Source: Rhynchopus euleeides (taxonomy: Eukaryota > Euglenozoa > Diplonemea > Diplonemida > Diplonemidae). From it: a stretch of 64,000 nt of DNA. The notes under the pieces are model-generated. The model worked only from the letters and a program-made list of their open reading frames with translations, did not search any database and had not been told where the DNA came from. The stretch covers positions 620,001 to 684,000 of the forward strand of contig OY723246.1 in NCBI GenBank assembly GCA_963210315.1, read 5' to 3'. The translations under genes were made by a program, and so were the position numbers. This document shows positions 49,331-61,100 of the stretch, one piece after another (positions within the stretch are counted from its first letter, which is position 1; every line of letters starts with the position of its first letter).

Positions 49331-51505
49331 ATTTTGCCTGAGGGGCACCTCCTCTCCTGACCGAGACACAACCCCGCCCAGCACAGTGCCGAGGGGCATT
49401 TACGCTTTCGACTGGAATACCGAGCCTGACCCGGGGAGACACAATCGTGCCACAATCGTGAGGGGCATACTCTCTTGATTGAGAAATACACCTTTTTTGC
49501 CCGAGCGACGGCACCTGAAGGCGGAAGGGTGGCCTGTCACACACAGCCTGCCAGATCCAGCTCGAGCGCGGTGACGCGACGTGAGCTTTCCGAGGGCGAC
49601 AGTTTTCGTGTACCAATGCAACGCCCCCGGACACGCCCCCGAGAAGCCGGCACGTCTGTCGTGCCCAGCTTATCTGCGCGAATGCCGACTACGCGCACCC
49701 CGGCGTCAAGCGGATGCCCGCACACGCCCCAAGCGGGGCATACTCCGTCGAAGCATAGTCTTCCTGCCGGGGGACACACGTTCAAGCCTGCATTATTCAC
49801 AGGGGTCAGGGGGAGTTCCGGGCGTCTGTGGCCCGGTGTTGAGACGTACGACCTCACAGTTCCATGCAGGGAAGGGGAGCTGCTGACTGGACACCTGCGA
49901 GGTGCCGTGGGACATACACAGAGATCAGGTATCCAACACAGCCGAGACGCTCTCCCAAGCTGCACTGCTCGGGGAGCAAAAGAAGCAGCGACTGAGAGAC
50001 GCGTCCGCATCGCCTGTGTCAGCGGTGCCGCCGCTGAGGGGGTCCACCGAAACCGCAGCCATGGCAGCGGGCCGAGATCATTCCACAAGGTTGGGGGGCA
50101 GTCGGCCAGTCTTCCCGAGTACCCAGCAGCCTACTCGACAAGCCCGAACAGCGACTGCAGCGTGCGACAAGCTCCGGTCCGCGGGGACTCACCTCTCTCA
50201 TTAAGAAGGCGACTCCGAGAATCCTTCTGGCATGCCCACACCTCCAGGGCCTCGAATTTCCTCACGCACCGGGAAATACGCCCTCCACACTGAGTCCGGG
50301 CGTTACCACTGAATCGACGCCACGTGGGGCCACAGGGCCTCCGTTTGATGCGCTGTCTACGAGGCGGGCGATGGGGCAGGTACAGTGGGGATCAGCCCAG
50401 TGGGAAGGGGGCCGCAGGAACGTGTTGTCCACCGCTCGAGCGGAGTTCAGGAGACGACAGTGCGCGCGATCGCCCTCGTTCACCCAGAAGGGCCGGCACC
50501 TCTCACACCTACCCCTGGGCACTCCATGCAGCGTCTCCAGTGCGCCATGAAGAGGCGCGTTGGGCTTCACCCCGCAACTCGCTCGCAGCCAGCGAAGACC
50601 GGAGAGGACACAGAGAGCCACAGAGCGATCGAGATCACGCCGGAAAGCACCGGGTGTTGGCCGGGCTCCCGAAGGGCGAGAGTTTAAGACGGCCGGACAG
50701 TAGACTGCTGCGGAGGAGCTGGGAGGCGAGTTTCAGACTGTGATTTCTCGATCCGCCGAGCCCTGTCCCCAGGCGAGAGCTGCCGGGTCATGGTGGCTGA
50801 ATATGCACGAGCGTCGCGGTGGTGGTGCTGGGAGCGCACCAGAGGACTGTCACGCTGAGGGGCTGGGCATGGCCACTGACTACCTGGATACGGCCGTCTC
50901 AGTGCATCGCCCGGGGTGCAAAACGACATCGAGGATGTCAGGAAGAAGGGTCATGTGGGCACACACCAATATGTCGGAGACGTGAAGAAGCCTCGAGGGG
51001 AAGGGTTCCCCAGGGGATGGAGGATCCCGAAGAGGTACAGGGTGAGGATTCAAATACCCGGAGTGGGAAACGCACCAGACGTCGGGGGTCAGCCAAGAGC
51101 GGGTGGTTGCAGCACAGGCGGGGCTGTGTGCAACCTTTGCCCCCTTAGTTTCGCCGGGTTGAGACGCATCAACTCTCTCGCCGGGTGCGGCAACTGGAGA
51201 GACAGGCATGTTGTCGATAGGGCACACCAAGAATCACGAGGCTGACCACACGACGGCGGCACACGGCCGAGGCAGGCGGATCCCCTCAGCGAGTGAGGTT
51301 CGATCGTTTTCCGTACAAGGTGCTCGTGACAACGTAGAAAGCGGTACATTACCATCGGAGGGATGCATACGATGGGCGACGGAGCCTGATCACTTCAATA
51401 GTAGACCGTTCGCGCGGCGTCCCTAAGTCCTTGGGTCCTAAGGGTCCTGGGTGGAAGCGTCCAATGCAACACTCACAGCATAGAGGCCAAGTGTTTCTCG
51501 TAGTA
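49331..51505. other. Tract-free unique region of the satellite island
   Basis: Degenerate satellite units persist to about 49510. Beyond that there are no homopolymer tracts; ORFs reach 272 codons (+ 49475-50293), but none has a recognisable domain or the GC3 bias of real genes. GGTGGAAGCGTCCAATGCAA occurs at 51450-51469 and again at 51810-51829, on either side of the right copy of repeat B. Confidence 0.45.
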
Positions 51506-51756
51506 TTTTGCACATAACACACCTGTGTGGTACGGGAAATGCTACGAGGAACGCGATGGACTCGGGACTGCTGCTGGCCTCTCTTGCTATGGTTTACTTA
51601 TGTTTCGTGCTCCACCTGCTCCACCTCATTCTGCACTTCAGATGATCCACTTCACGTGGGTTACGGGGTTTGGGACAACGATGATATGTTGTGTCCGACG
51701 ACAAGGTAAGGTAAGCTCATCGAGGTACACCAAACCGGAGTTGTCAAATCAAAAAA
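51506..51756 (+). repeat. 251 bp direct repeat B (right copy)
   Basis: Same sequence as 46957-47207 in the same orientation, bounding the satellite island on the right. Confidence 0.9.
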
Positions 51757-52524
51757 AAAATATGGGGGGGGGGGGGGTTTTTCAAAGTGCAAGAGGTGGA
51801 GCCCGTTCAACAGGTGGAAGCGTCCAATGCAAAAAAGGTATCTGGCAAACGCACATCTTACACAAACACACAGGAGAGAAGACTGAGAGTGAGAGAAGGG
51901 ATGCAGAAAGAAGTTGAACCGAGGGGGAAAAAAATCGGCCTACCGAATGGCAAACAAAATATCCAAGAACGAAATAAATTCCCAATCCTGTTATTCCCCC
52001 TACCCCTGCCCGCCCCCCCCCCCCCCACCTCGTCCCTCCCTTCACTCCCACTCTCTTCCTCGGCTTATTCCCAAAAAAACCATTACTGACAAAACAAGGG
52101 TCGGTGTCCTGAACCCAAGGGTCTCTAAACATCTCCGGGGGATGGAAATTGTAGGGGGGGGGGTAAAAGATGGGCCCGCTGTGTGAGGTGGAGGGGGGGG
52201 AGGGGACGCCTTTTGACCCATCCCCTCCCGACCCCCCCCCCCCTGCGTTTTATCATTTTTGGGTGCAGTGGTGGGTCCCCTCCACTCCAGCACCCCTCCT
52301 CCTCCCCCCACACCATGTGCAGAACATTTGAAATTTTGTTTTGTGTTGAAGCAGATTTTGACGGGGCATGTGTCTTTCAATATCAGAGCCCCATCGATCT
52401 CTGGGCGTGTGTGCGTGATTTCTTTAGATGTTCTGCCTGGGGAGGGGTGGGCAGTGATGGAGTGGAAGGTGGGTGGGGGGGGGGGGGTTCGTGTGCTGTC
52501 GGCCCCCTCCCGCCCCCCCCCCCC
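51757..52524. other. Intergenic with poly-G/poly-C runs
   Basis: Poly-G at 51765-51777 and 52477-52488, poly-C at 52012-52026 and 52513-52525. No gene. Confidence 0.5.
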
Positions 52525-53000
52525 CATGTATATTTCAGGCATATACATGTATTATACATGTATAATAGTTGACATGCAAGTATTATACATGTATATACTT
52601 GTAGTTATACATGTAAAATTTACAAGATCCCACCGTGTAGGGGAGGGAGGGGGGGGGGTAGTGAAATCGAATTTGAAGGGAGCACAAGAATGATCACCCT
52701 TCACTCGTTATGCAGGTTGTGTCTGAAATCGAGGAGGAGGGAGGGGGGGGGGGGTTGGGGGGCTGGAATGTGAAAAAGGGAAAAAGGGGTGTGGGGAGTG
52801 GGGGGATGGGGTGATTTGTTTTGCACGCTCTACGCCCTTGTCACGCCGCGGTGCGGAGGGACCCCACCTGCACCCCAGAGCCCGATCGGGGCAAGTGGCA
52901 AGCCTGTTAAACCGAGCAAACGTCAAGGGAGAAGGAGGGGGAAGGGGGGGGGGGGGGGGGGGAGAAGGTAGCAACGAAAGTTGGTATTTTGATTTTTTTT
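52525..53000 (+). repeat. 476 bp segmental duplication, copy A'
   Basis: Copy of 46485-46960 with different poly-G lengths. The order A-B on the left of the island and B-A' on the right suggests duplication during insertion of the island or unequal exchange. Confidence 0.9.
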
Positions 53001-53862
53001 TGTTTTCCCGAAGGCAGGAACACAGCCCACACAGCCCGGGATGGTGGTCCTCGCGGTGAAAGATTTTCCAGATTTTTTTTTGATCGTGTTTTTTTTGTCC
53101 TGGCTACGTCAAACTGTCGGGGGGGAGGGACACACAGAGGGGGGGTGTCTGAAAGTCTGGAAAGAACAGGCGTGTGGGGGTGTGGGTGGGTGGCGAGGCA
53201 TTCCGAATGAAAAAACTTGCAAAAAAAAATGCAAAAAAAATGCCCGCAGAAAGCCGAACCGCCCTCACACACTCCCTGCCAACACCCGCCCAGCTCCCAG
53301 TCTTGGCCCCAAAACAAAATAGGGTGGCAAGAAACTTTAGAGAGGGGTGGTGGGGAAGGGGAGGGGGAAAAGGAGAGAGGGGGGGGAGGGGGTCAATTTC
53401 ACGTTTTACAGGGGATGGGGGATATGTGTGAGGAGGAAGAGGAAGAGGAAGAGGAGGAGGAAGAAATGAAGGGAGTGGAGGGGGTGGTGGTAGTGGTGAA
53501 GGTGGTGTTTTGATCCGGCAACATTCGTGCAATAAAAACACCACCGCCACCACCGCCACCACCCCCAGCCCCCCACCCCCCCCGCATTTGTTTTTTTTTC
53601 TCCTTTTCTGAAACAGGGCATTTTACAGGGGCGAAATCTACGCTCATTTGGGCTTAAATGTGAGGCGTTCCCCGATTTTTTGGCGGACCCCCTGGCAAGC
53701 GAGTCTTGTGGTGAATGGGTCACCCCCCGGTTCCTCTCTCAGGGATCCGTGCTCGGGTCCAGCCTCGGGTGCCGGAGGTTAGTCCAAAAAATGAATCTCG
53801 GGACCGATCTGCCGCAGACCCGGGCGTGCAAGGACTTGGATACAATACATGCACATGCCACA
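53001..53862. other. Intergenic with GAGGAA repeats
   Basis: (GAGGAA)-type repeat at about 53431-53464, complementary-looking (CCACCG)n at 53538-53565, A/T runs. No gene. Confidence 0.5.
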
Positions 53863-53921
53863 GGGGGGTCTGGGGGGCGGAGCCCCCCAGCCGCCGGAGG
53901 CCACGGTAGTGAACATCTGTT
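53863..53921 (+). repeat. 60 bp hairpin repeat, copy 3
   Basis: Full consensus copy, preceded by GCCACA and followed by CTGTTTCTTCCGG. Confidence 0.9.
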
Positions 53922-54072
53922 TCTTCCGGGCGTACAGATTCCGGGCTGTTCCTTCCGTGGGTACAGATTCTGCATGAGCTGGCTGCGTCCTCCAGGGGCT
54001 ACACAGGGTGGGCTGCATCCCATTCCCTGATGGGACCCCAAAGGGTTTGATCCAAGACAGGTATACAGCACA

Positions 54073-54132
54073 GGGGGGTCTGGGGGGCGGAGCCCCCCAG
54101 CCGCCGGAGGCCACGGTAGTGAACGTCCGTCC
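54073..54132 (+). repeat. 60 bp hairpin repeat, copy 4
   Basis: Only 210 bp from copy 3, same orientation, with GAACGTCCGTCCC at the end instead of GAACATCTGTTCC. Preceded by AGCACA. Confidence 0.9.
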
Positions 54133-54322
54133 CTTCGCGACCTGCGTTTTCTCGGGGTTTGACAAAGAAACTGGACAGAAAAACGGTCGGGTAAGTTGCT
54201 TGCAGTCTGACCGGACATGAGTCCACTCTCATCTGCGAGGCTACCCAGCCGCCACCAGTTTTCCACCACCACCCCGGATTTTTCCCGGAAATCTTTTTTT
54301 TTTCCCTTAACCCTTTCCCGAC

Positions 54323-54346
54323 TAACCACGCATATATGCGTGGTTA
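54323..54346. repeat. 24 bp perfect palindrome
   Basis: TAACCACGCATA followed by TATGCGTGGTTA; no spacer. Isolated, in AT-richer DNA. Confidence 0.9.
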
Positions 54347-55339
54347 ATGCAAAAAAATTGGGGTTGGGAGGTAAGTTCCTTAGAATGTCACCTTTTTGAA
54401 GATTTCTTTTTATGGTGAAAAGGGCTGGTGAAAAATATTCCACGAACGTGCGTGTTTGGACATGTTGGTTTACAGAATTCATGTTCCCACCGGAGGGGAA
54501 AACACGAAAATCCGAGAATTCTGGTTTTTGGCCATTTTTTGGAAAAACGAGAAAAAAATGCCAAGACCAAGTAACATGTTGCGAACTTGAACTTTTTGAT
54601 CGATTTTTTTTTCCTGGAATTGTTCTGGGCTGAATCTGTCCGAAAATCGCCGCTTCGCACGGATTCGTGAGGCTGAAAGTGGCCCGGTGGGGGTGACGAC
54701 ACCCAGACCCCATGACCAGGAATGCTAATTAACCAGGGACTTGGCTTTCGCGTTTGTCAAGGGAGGGAAATATTTTTGTTCAACAACTCTGGCAGTCTCG
54801 AACATGGCACGAACAGCGCATTTCACGACAACAAATTTTTTGAAAAAAGACGTTGTTCCGTCCCACTGGACGGCAGAGGTCAAGTTGGCCCCCCCAACCC
54901 ACACCGACCACCCACCTATATAGGCCCCTATGTAGCCTGCATATACGTACCCTGGAAAACCCTCGAAAATCTTTGGTTTTTGCGATCAGCAGTAACATGC
55001 TTTGAACTCCACCATTTGGCGATTGTTTGGCCACCGAGAGTAGGGTTTCGACCACTGTGCTCGAGAAAGCAACAGTAGGATCTGAGTGGGTTCCAGATAC
55101 CCAATATATTTGGGTTGCCAAGGCCACGCGCGATTTTTTCAGGATTTCAGGGTGTTTTCACGGTGTGCACTTTGTCACTGCTGGGAAAATGGAAAAAATA
55201 ATTTTCCGGGGACTTTGTTTGGTTGTCTTGAATATAATTGCGACAACCGATTTCACCATCAAAAGAAATCTTGAAAAACACCAAAATCCGTCCAACGTAC
55301 TCACGATCGCGGTGTGAAACCCGAAATCTCGAAAATTAA
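54347..55339. other. AT-richer intergenic DNA, no gene recognised
   Basis: Homopolymers are short. ORFs on both strands are under 120 codons here and unrecognised. Confidence 0.45.
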
Positions 55340-56653
55340 TTACTGGGGGGGGTCAAATAATTGTAACCCCTACGATTATTTAGCGACGCGGTCTGTATAA
55401 ATCGGGTGTCCCAAAATTTACAAATTTTCAACGGTGGTGAATAATCGTAGGGGTTACGATTATTCACTTTTGGCAAAAATTTACCCGTTTTGCTGTTCAG
55501 AATGTCAATTGGTGGGGTGGGGGTGGGTGTGGGTCGCATTCTCGGCCTGTCTCACCGGCGTTCCGTGCACACAGCAACAGCACCGGTGGAAACTGGCCAT
55601 AGCACCCCGGTGGGCCACCAGGAGGGGAGGGACCCGGAGAGAGGCGCTTGAGTCATCCAGATGGGCACACGGTGGGGTCCGACACCCGATGTCGGACCCT
55701 GTGGGTTACCCGTTTTTTAGGTACCCTCCACACCCAGTGCGCGCTCGACCGTCGAATGGTTTTTCTGGTCCCGTGCACTTCCCTGCCTGCCACACCACCC
55801 CCTCGACCCCATCCCCAGCACCAGAGCGTCGTTGGCTGGCGTGCGCGGGGCACGCGTCGAATACCGATGACGGGGCCTGTGTTCCTGGGGCGCTGACGAG
55901 GTCCGAAGGGATTGACGCCTTGGCTCAGTCCTTACGTTTGGATGAGGGCGTGGTTTTTGACGTAGCGGGAGCCCTCAAGAATACAGCACAGCTGCACCTG
56001 CTCTTGCGCCGTCTCCAGTTCGCATAGTCCCTTCGTATGACGGTGACTGGGAGCCCTGGCTGTCCCGATCTATTTCAATGACTGTATCAGTTTCCAGCCT
56101 AGTTCCCATGCTTGGGTGCTTGGCTCGGGTGCACCCTTCGAGGTGGTACAGAGAATGCAAAGAGAGTCCACAGGGGGGTCTGGGGGGCGGAGCCCCCCAG
56201 CCGCCGGAGGCCACGGTAGTGGACATCTGTTCCTTGTGGGGTACAGTTTCTGGACTGTGTCCATCTTCCTGAGGTTGCGTATGGGCCACCCCAGAATTTT
56301 GGTGCCCCCCCCCAGGCTCACCTCACTGGCAGGGAACCTGGGGGCGGGGGGGCCTCAAACCATACTCTCTTCCACCCATTAAACTCGGGGCATGTGTGCT
56401 CCGACATGTGGGGTGACTCAATCACTGGTCTATGACGACCGATTCTCCACTTTGTACAGCCTGAGTGGTATCCCTGCTGTTCCTGTTGCTTGATCCTCTG
56501 GGGAAAAGTCAGAAATTTGGCCAAAAGTGAATAATCGTAACCCCTACGATTATTCAAAACAAATTTACGTATAAATGGCCCAGAAAATGTTGTACAATTA
56601 ATCGCCCCCTTACAATTATTCGACTACTTACGATTAATTGCCCCCCCCCAGTA
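55340..56653. mobile_element. 1.31 kb TIR element with ~145 bp ends
   Basis: The termini TTACTGGGGGGGG (55340) and CCCCCCCCAGTAA (to 56653) are inverted, and homology extends about 145 bp inward: AATAATTGTAA, TATAAAT..GG, AAATTTRC and a terminal hairpin GAATAATCGTA-GGGG-TTACGATTATTC next to ACTTTTGGC (left about 55439-55476; right about 56518-56556). The interior has a hairpin GGGTCCGACA/TGTCGGACCC (55674-55698), a copy of the 60 bp hairpin repeat (56173), and a 197-codon frame (55434-56027) without recognisable domains. No transposase; non-autonomous. Confidence 0.75.
56173..56232 (+). repeat. 60 bp hairpin repeat, copy 5
   Basis: Full copy (TAGTGGACATCTGTTCC at the end), located inside the 55340-56653 TIR element. 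Confidence 0.9.
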
Positions 56654-58151
56654 ACCCCCCCGTGGTCGGAAAAGGGTTAAATGTGAGGGATCGCCTCAGT
56701 TTAGACCCCCTATAATATGCTCTGTTCTGAAACCAAAAAGAGCTGGCGCTCCAACCACCAGGATTGGCCTTCATAACGCTGGAAGGCTCTAAACAGTACA
56801 AGCCCTTCCTCATATTAGTTTTGACGTTTTTTTTTTCCAACGAAGCCACGCACACCACTTTCTTGCTGTCATTGCACAGGCAGCACGGCTTCCACCATGG
56901 TCCCGACAAAGGTCACAGAAGGCCCTTTGGGCAAGGAATATGATATGAACCCGCCTGAGCCCGTGCGCCCTGTGGGGCCCTCGAGTCCAGGCAATGTTGC
57001 GTTGACTCGAGGACGGTTTGTGCCGCACTGCCACATTGCCCCCTGTGCCTGCCACGTAACGTCTCTCGCACACAAGATTTCTCGGTCGCGTTCTGCAGAG
57101 AATTCTGTTTTCTCATGTGCTGATCGACTTGTGACAGGCTGAAGGCGAGTAGATCCGGAAAAAGAAAATGCCATGGATGCAACCGCGCGGTGATTACCTT
57201 TGTGGTGCGTTGGCGATTCCAAAATATCACCCGTCCCTCCATTCAGATGATTTCGGTGGAAAAGGCGCGGAAAATACCCCCCTCCCCATACCCCCAAAAA
57301 GTTTGTCTCGAAAGTGTCAGCAAGAAAGAAGAATAAAAGAACGTGGCAAACGAATAGCGCTGGTTGCAATCAGGTTTGTATTGTTGCTGCAACCAGACCC
57401 ACCCACCCACCCCCCCCCCCCCCCCCACACCCCACCCTTCAAAACCCAACAGGAACGGAACGGAAATATTCAAAGTCAATAATACCCATAAAAAGCACCC
57501 GACCGGCCAAAGCGATTCAATCGCCGATGGCTGCTCCCACCCGTGCAATGTGCAAATCTCTGAATGCACATTCCACACCCCACCACACAGAAGGCGGTTT
57601 TTTGCCAAGGCATGTCGTCTTCGCAGCGGATCGCGTTCTACACAACACATAAAAGGAACGTGTGTTTGTCTCGGTGGCAACATTCCAACAGACGGGGAAT
57701 TTCACAGACACGAACACAACCCACACATCACAGAAGCCATAAAATACCTCACCCCCTCACCCCCCCCATAGAATCACAACCACAATCTGGAATATCATCA
57801 CCAGCTGCGAGCTGCAAAGACAGCCATGACACCAACACCACCTTCGCGTGAGTCCTTTTTTTTGCGGCAGGGGTTTTGTCCGTTCGCCCCCCGACAAAGG
57901 GCAATGTTTATTTTTCTGGCGTATCCCCCCCCCCCTCTCAAACGAAAGGGTGGGAGGAAAATAAAAGCGTCGAACTTTGTCGGAAACAGCCATTTGTCGG
58001 GTATAAGCGAAAGGACACCCCCCCCCCCCATGCCCTCCCACCCCACCCCCCACAGAGAACAACGGCACCCAGCATTGGCTCACCCGCCAAAACTGCGCAC
58101 ATTGTTTTTTTTTGGCTGCGAAACAACTTTACTTGTTTATGCCTTCTCTTC
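56654..58151. other. Intergenic, 3' side of the kinase gene
   Basis: Includes a weak MITE family A relative (GTGCGTTGGCGATTCCA near 57204-57220), poly-C runs (57409-57426, 57927-57937, 58018-58029), and no gene. Confidence 0.5.
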
Positions 58152-61100
58152 TCACAGGATCGCCGCCACCGCACAGAATGCAATGAACGGGGTCAGCTGG
58201 AGGAGCCTCCCAGCGGGGATATTCCAGGGGGATGTCGAGGGGGACGCAGACTGCTGCAGCTCAGCGCTTTGCCTCTGCAGCGCAAGAACTGTCACGGGCG
58301 CGGCGGGCGCTGCGGGAAGCGCTGGGGCCGAGGCGGCAGCACCAGATGGAACAAGCGGCGCACTCGACGTGGGGCTGAACGTCGACGACGGCGCACGAAC
58401 CGGGGTCCCTCTCCGACCCTTCAGCCTGCTGACGGGGGCCTCCATGTTGAACAGCCTGGCGAAGAACTGCACAGCATCTGTATACTGCGCGTAGACAGAC
58501 AGGGCCAGCTCCAACCCAGGAGTCCCACGCGGCTCCACCCGGGGCGTCACCAGGGTGCCTCGGGGGGAGCCCTTCGCCGACGCCTGCGACGAGATGCGCA
58601 TCGAGCTGTTGTTGAGGATGCTGCCCTGCTTGCTCACCACGCCGAAGCTGCTGTTCGTCAAGGGGGGCACAGACCGCGGCTTCACAGCGGGGCCGTTGAT
58701 CGCACCGAGCCCTCCGGACCCCGAGGTCTTCAGCTTCAGGATGCTGTTCGAAGCACCTACCTGCGGCGACTGCTCTGGCTGCTCAGCAGCCTCATTCGAC
58801 ACGACGCGGCACCGCTTGGTGATGGGCGACAGCGTGGGGTGGCTGCCCCCATTCACCGCGGGGGCGGGGTGGTGCGGGTGGTGGGGGTGGTGGTGGTTCG
58901 GCAGCGCATCGCCAGCCTTGAGGTGATGCGGCTCATCCGACGACACATCCCCGAGGCTGCTGCCGCGCGACAGCGTGTTGCACTGCAGGATAGAGTCCTC
59001 GTTGTCACACTCCGACGACCGCGAGTCCCCAACCGCAGCGGGGTTCCGCGCCCGGGCCGGGAGGCTCGACACCGTCGCACCGGAGTGGCTTTTCGAGATG
59101 CTGGCCCCCTTCACCAGGAGGTGCTGGTCGGACCCCAGCGCCGGGCTCTGCTCACCACCCTGCGCAGGGCTTGCCGGCGGGGCGGGCGGTGCAGGCTGGT
59201 TGTCTTCGGGGACCTCTTGCCTGGGCGGGTCACCCTCGAAGTGGATCACATCCGTCAGGCAGAGCGATGCCGTGGGGCCGTAGCACGAAGGCTCGTCGTC
59301 GCCGAGGCTTTTGTAGCAGTCTGAGAGGCCAGGGGGGCCTGCCCCATCCGACTCGTAGAAGGACTGCGGCTTAGTTGTGGAGGCGGAGAGGATGGAGGGG
59401 ATGATGTCCTGTGCGATCTTGCGGAACGTCGGGCGCTCCTGCTCCGGGAAGAAGCACCGCGCAACCAGCGACTCCCACAGCATCTCGGGGCAGCCCTCGG
59501 GGCGCTCCAAAATCTCCCCCGCCAGGACGCGCTGCTCGCATTTGTCGGCGGACCGGTCGTAGGGGCGCTTGGAGCAGTAGACCAGAACCTCCCACAGCAG
59601 CACGCCGAAGCTCCACACATCCCCTGCCTTGGTGAACTCATGGGCAGCGAGAGCTTCCGGGGCAGTCCAGTTGACGGGGATGTCGGCAGATTTGCCGACA
59701 ACCTTGTAGACGCCTCCGTCACGGCTGTCGACTTCCCTGACGAGGCCAAAGTCGCCCAGTTTGTAGCAGGGCCCGTTTTTGAAGACGTTCCGGGCAGCGA
59801 GGTCGCGGTGGATGCATCCGTCGGCGTGGACCGACATCATAGCGAGGGAGATGCGCTGTGCGATGTCCAGCACGTCCTTCACGGTGACGGGGTGGCGGTT
59901 TCTGCGGCGCTCGACGAGGTATGACTCGAGGCTGCCCTCGTCGCAGTACTCCATCACCACGAAGAGCTTGCTGCGGCTCAGGGAGTAGCCGAAGCACTGC
60001 ACGATGTGCGGGTGGTTCACCAGCTGCTGCGTCTCCGCCTCCCGCAGCACCTCGTCGGAGAGGGGCATCTCCTTCACAGCCACCTCCACGCCCCGCCAGT
60101 CAGCCAGATACACCGTCGAGGTGTGCCCGGTGCCGATGCGGCGCACCACGTTGACATCCCGGAAGTCGATCACACGCCCCACGTCGCTCTCACCCATCGA
60201 CCGCGCCATCGACAGCGCGCCCTCCCCACGTTGCGACTGCGACGGTGACAGGCTGGGACCTCTCCGCGGCGCCAGACCCGGCGACAGCGGGGTGATGATG
60301 TTGGGCTGATCCCGGCCGAACTGCGGCGTGCTGCCATCGGCATCGCGGCGGAGGTGCTTCGGGCTGTCGCCCGGCAGGAGGTCCTGCAGGGCAGGCACGC
60401 CGACCGGCTTCACCTTCTTCGCACCCGCTGCAGCTGGGAGGGGCCGCGCCTTCGCCTTGTCCCCCGCAGGCTGCGAAGCAGCTGAGGGCGGCGGGATCTC
60501 GAGAAACGACGACTGCCGCCGCGCCGACTGCGCCAGCAGCTCGCTCCCGCTGCCGTTGGCTGTGGAGGCGGTGGGGGTGGAGCGGTTACCCGCCCCAGCC
60601 TTGGCCTGCTGCTGCTGCGCCTGCTGCGGGGGCTGCTGCGCAGCCTGCCCTGCGGCAGCGCCAGCAGGGGCAGGCGCAGCAGGCCCGTCCCCCCCGATAC
60701 GCCGCACCGGGATGACCGCATCGAGGATACCATCCCCCGTCGTATCCACCACGACGCTATCCCGCACGCCATCGCCGTTGGTGTCAATCAGCAGGGGCTC
60801 CATATTCTTCTTCCACCTGTCGATCTGCCTCTCCTTGTCGCGCGTCAGCTGGCTGTGCCCCCCGTTGAGCGAGGGGTGCTTCCTGCTGGTGTTGCTCCGG
60901 TTGCTGAAGTTGAAGCTCCGCATCGTCCGGTTCAGCGTCGCGGGGACATCGCTCGAATCCGCGCTGCCCCCGGTCGCCCCCACAGCCACCCCTGGGTGGG
61001 TGTGCACCCCATGCACCGAGGGGATCAGCAGACGGGGCAGCAGCGCGCCACCCAGAAACCACCCCGTCATCACACCGGACACGATATGCCCCAGAGAAGG

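Noticed and set aside
46957..51756. LTR retrotransposon
   Set aside because: Direct repeats lack TG...CA termini and the interior has no recognisable gag, reverse transcriptase or integrase; kept only as a direct-repeat-bounded island.
57876..59324. 482-codon plus-strand ORF overlapping the kinase gene
   Set aside because: It is antisense to a gene with clear kinase motifs, and its product is Arg-rich without any recognisable domain.
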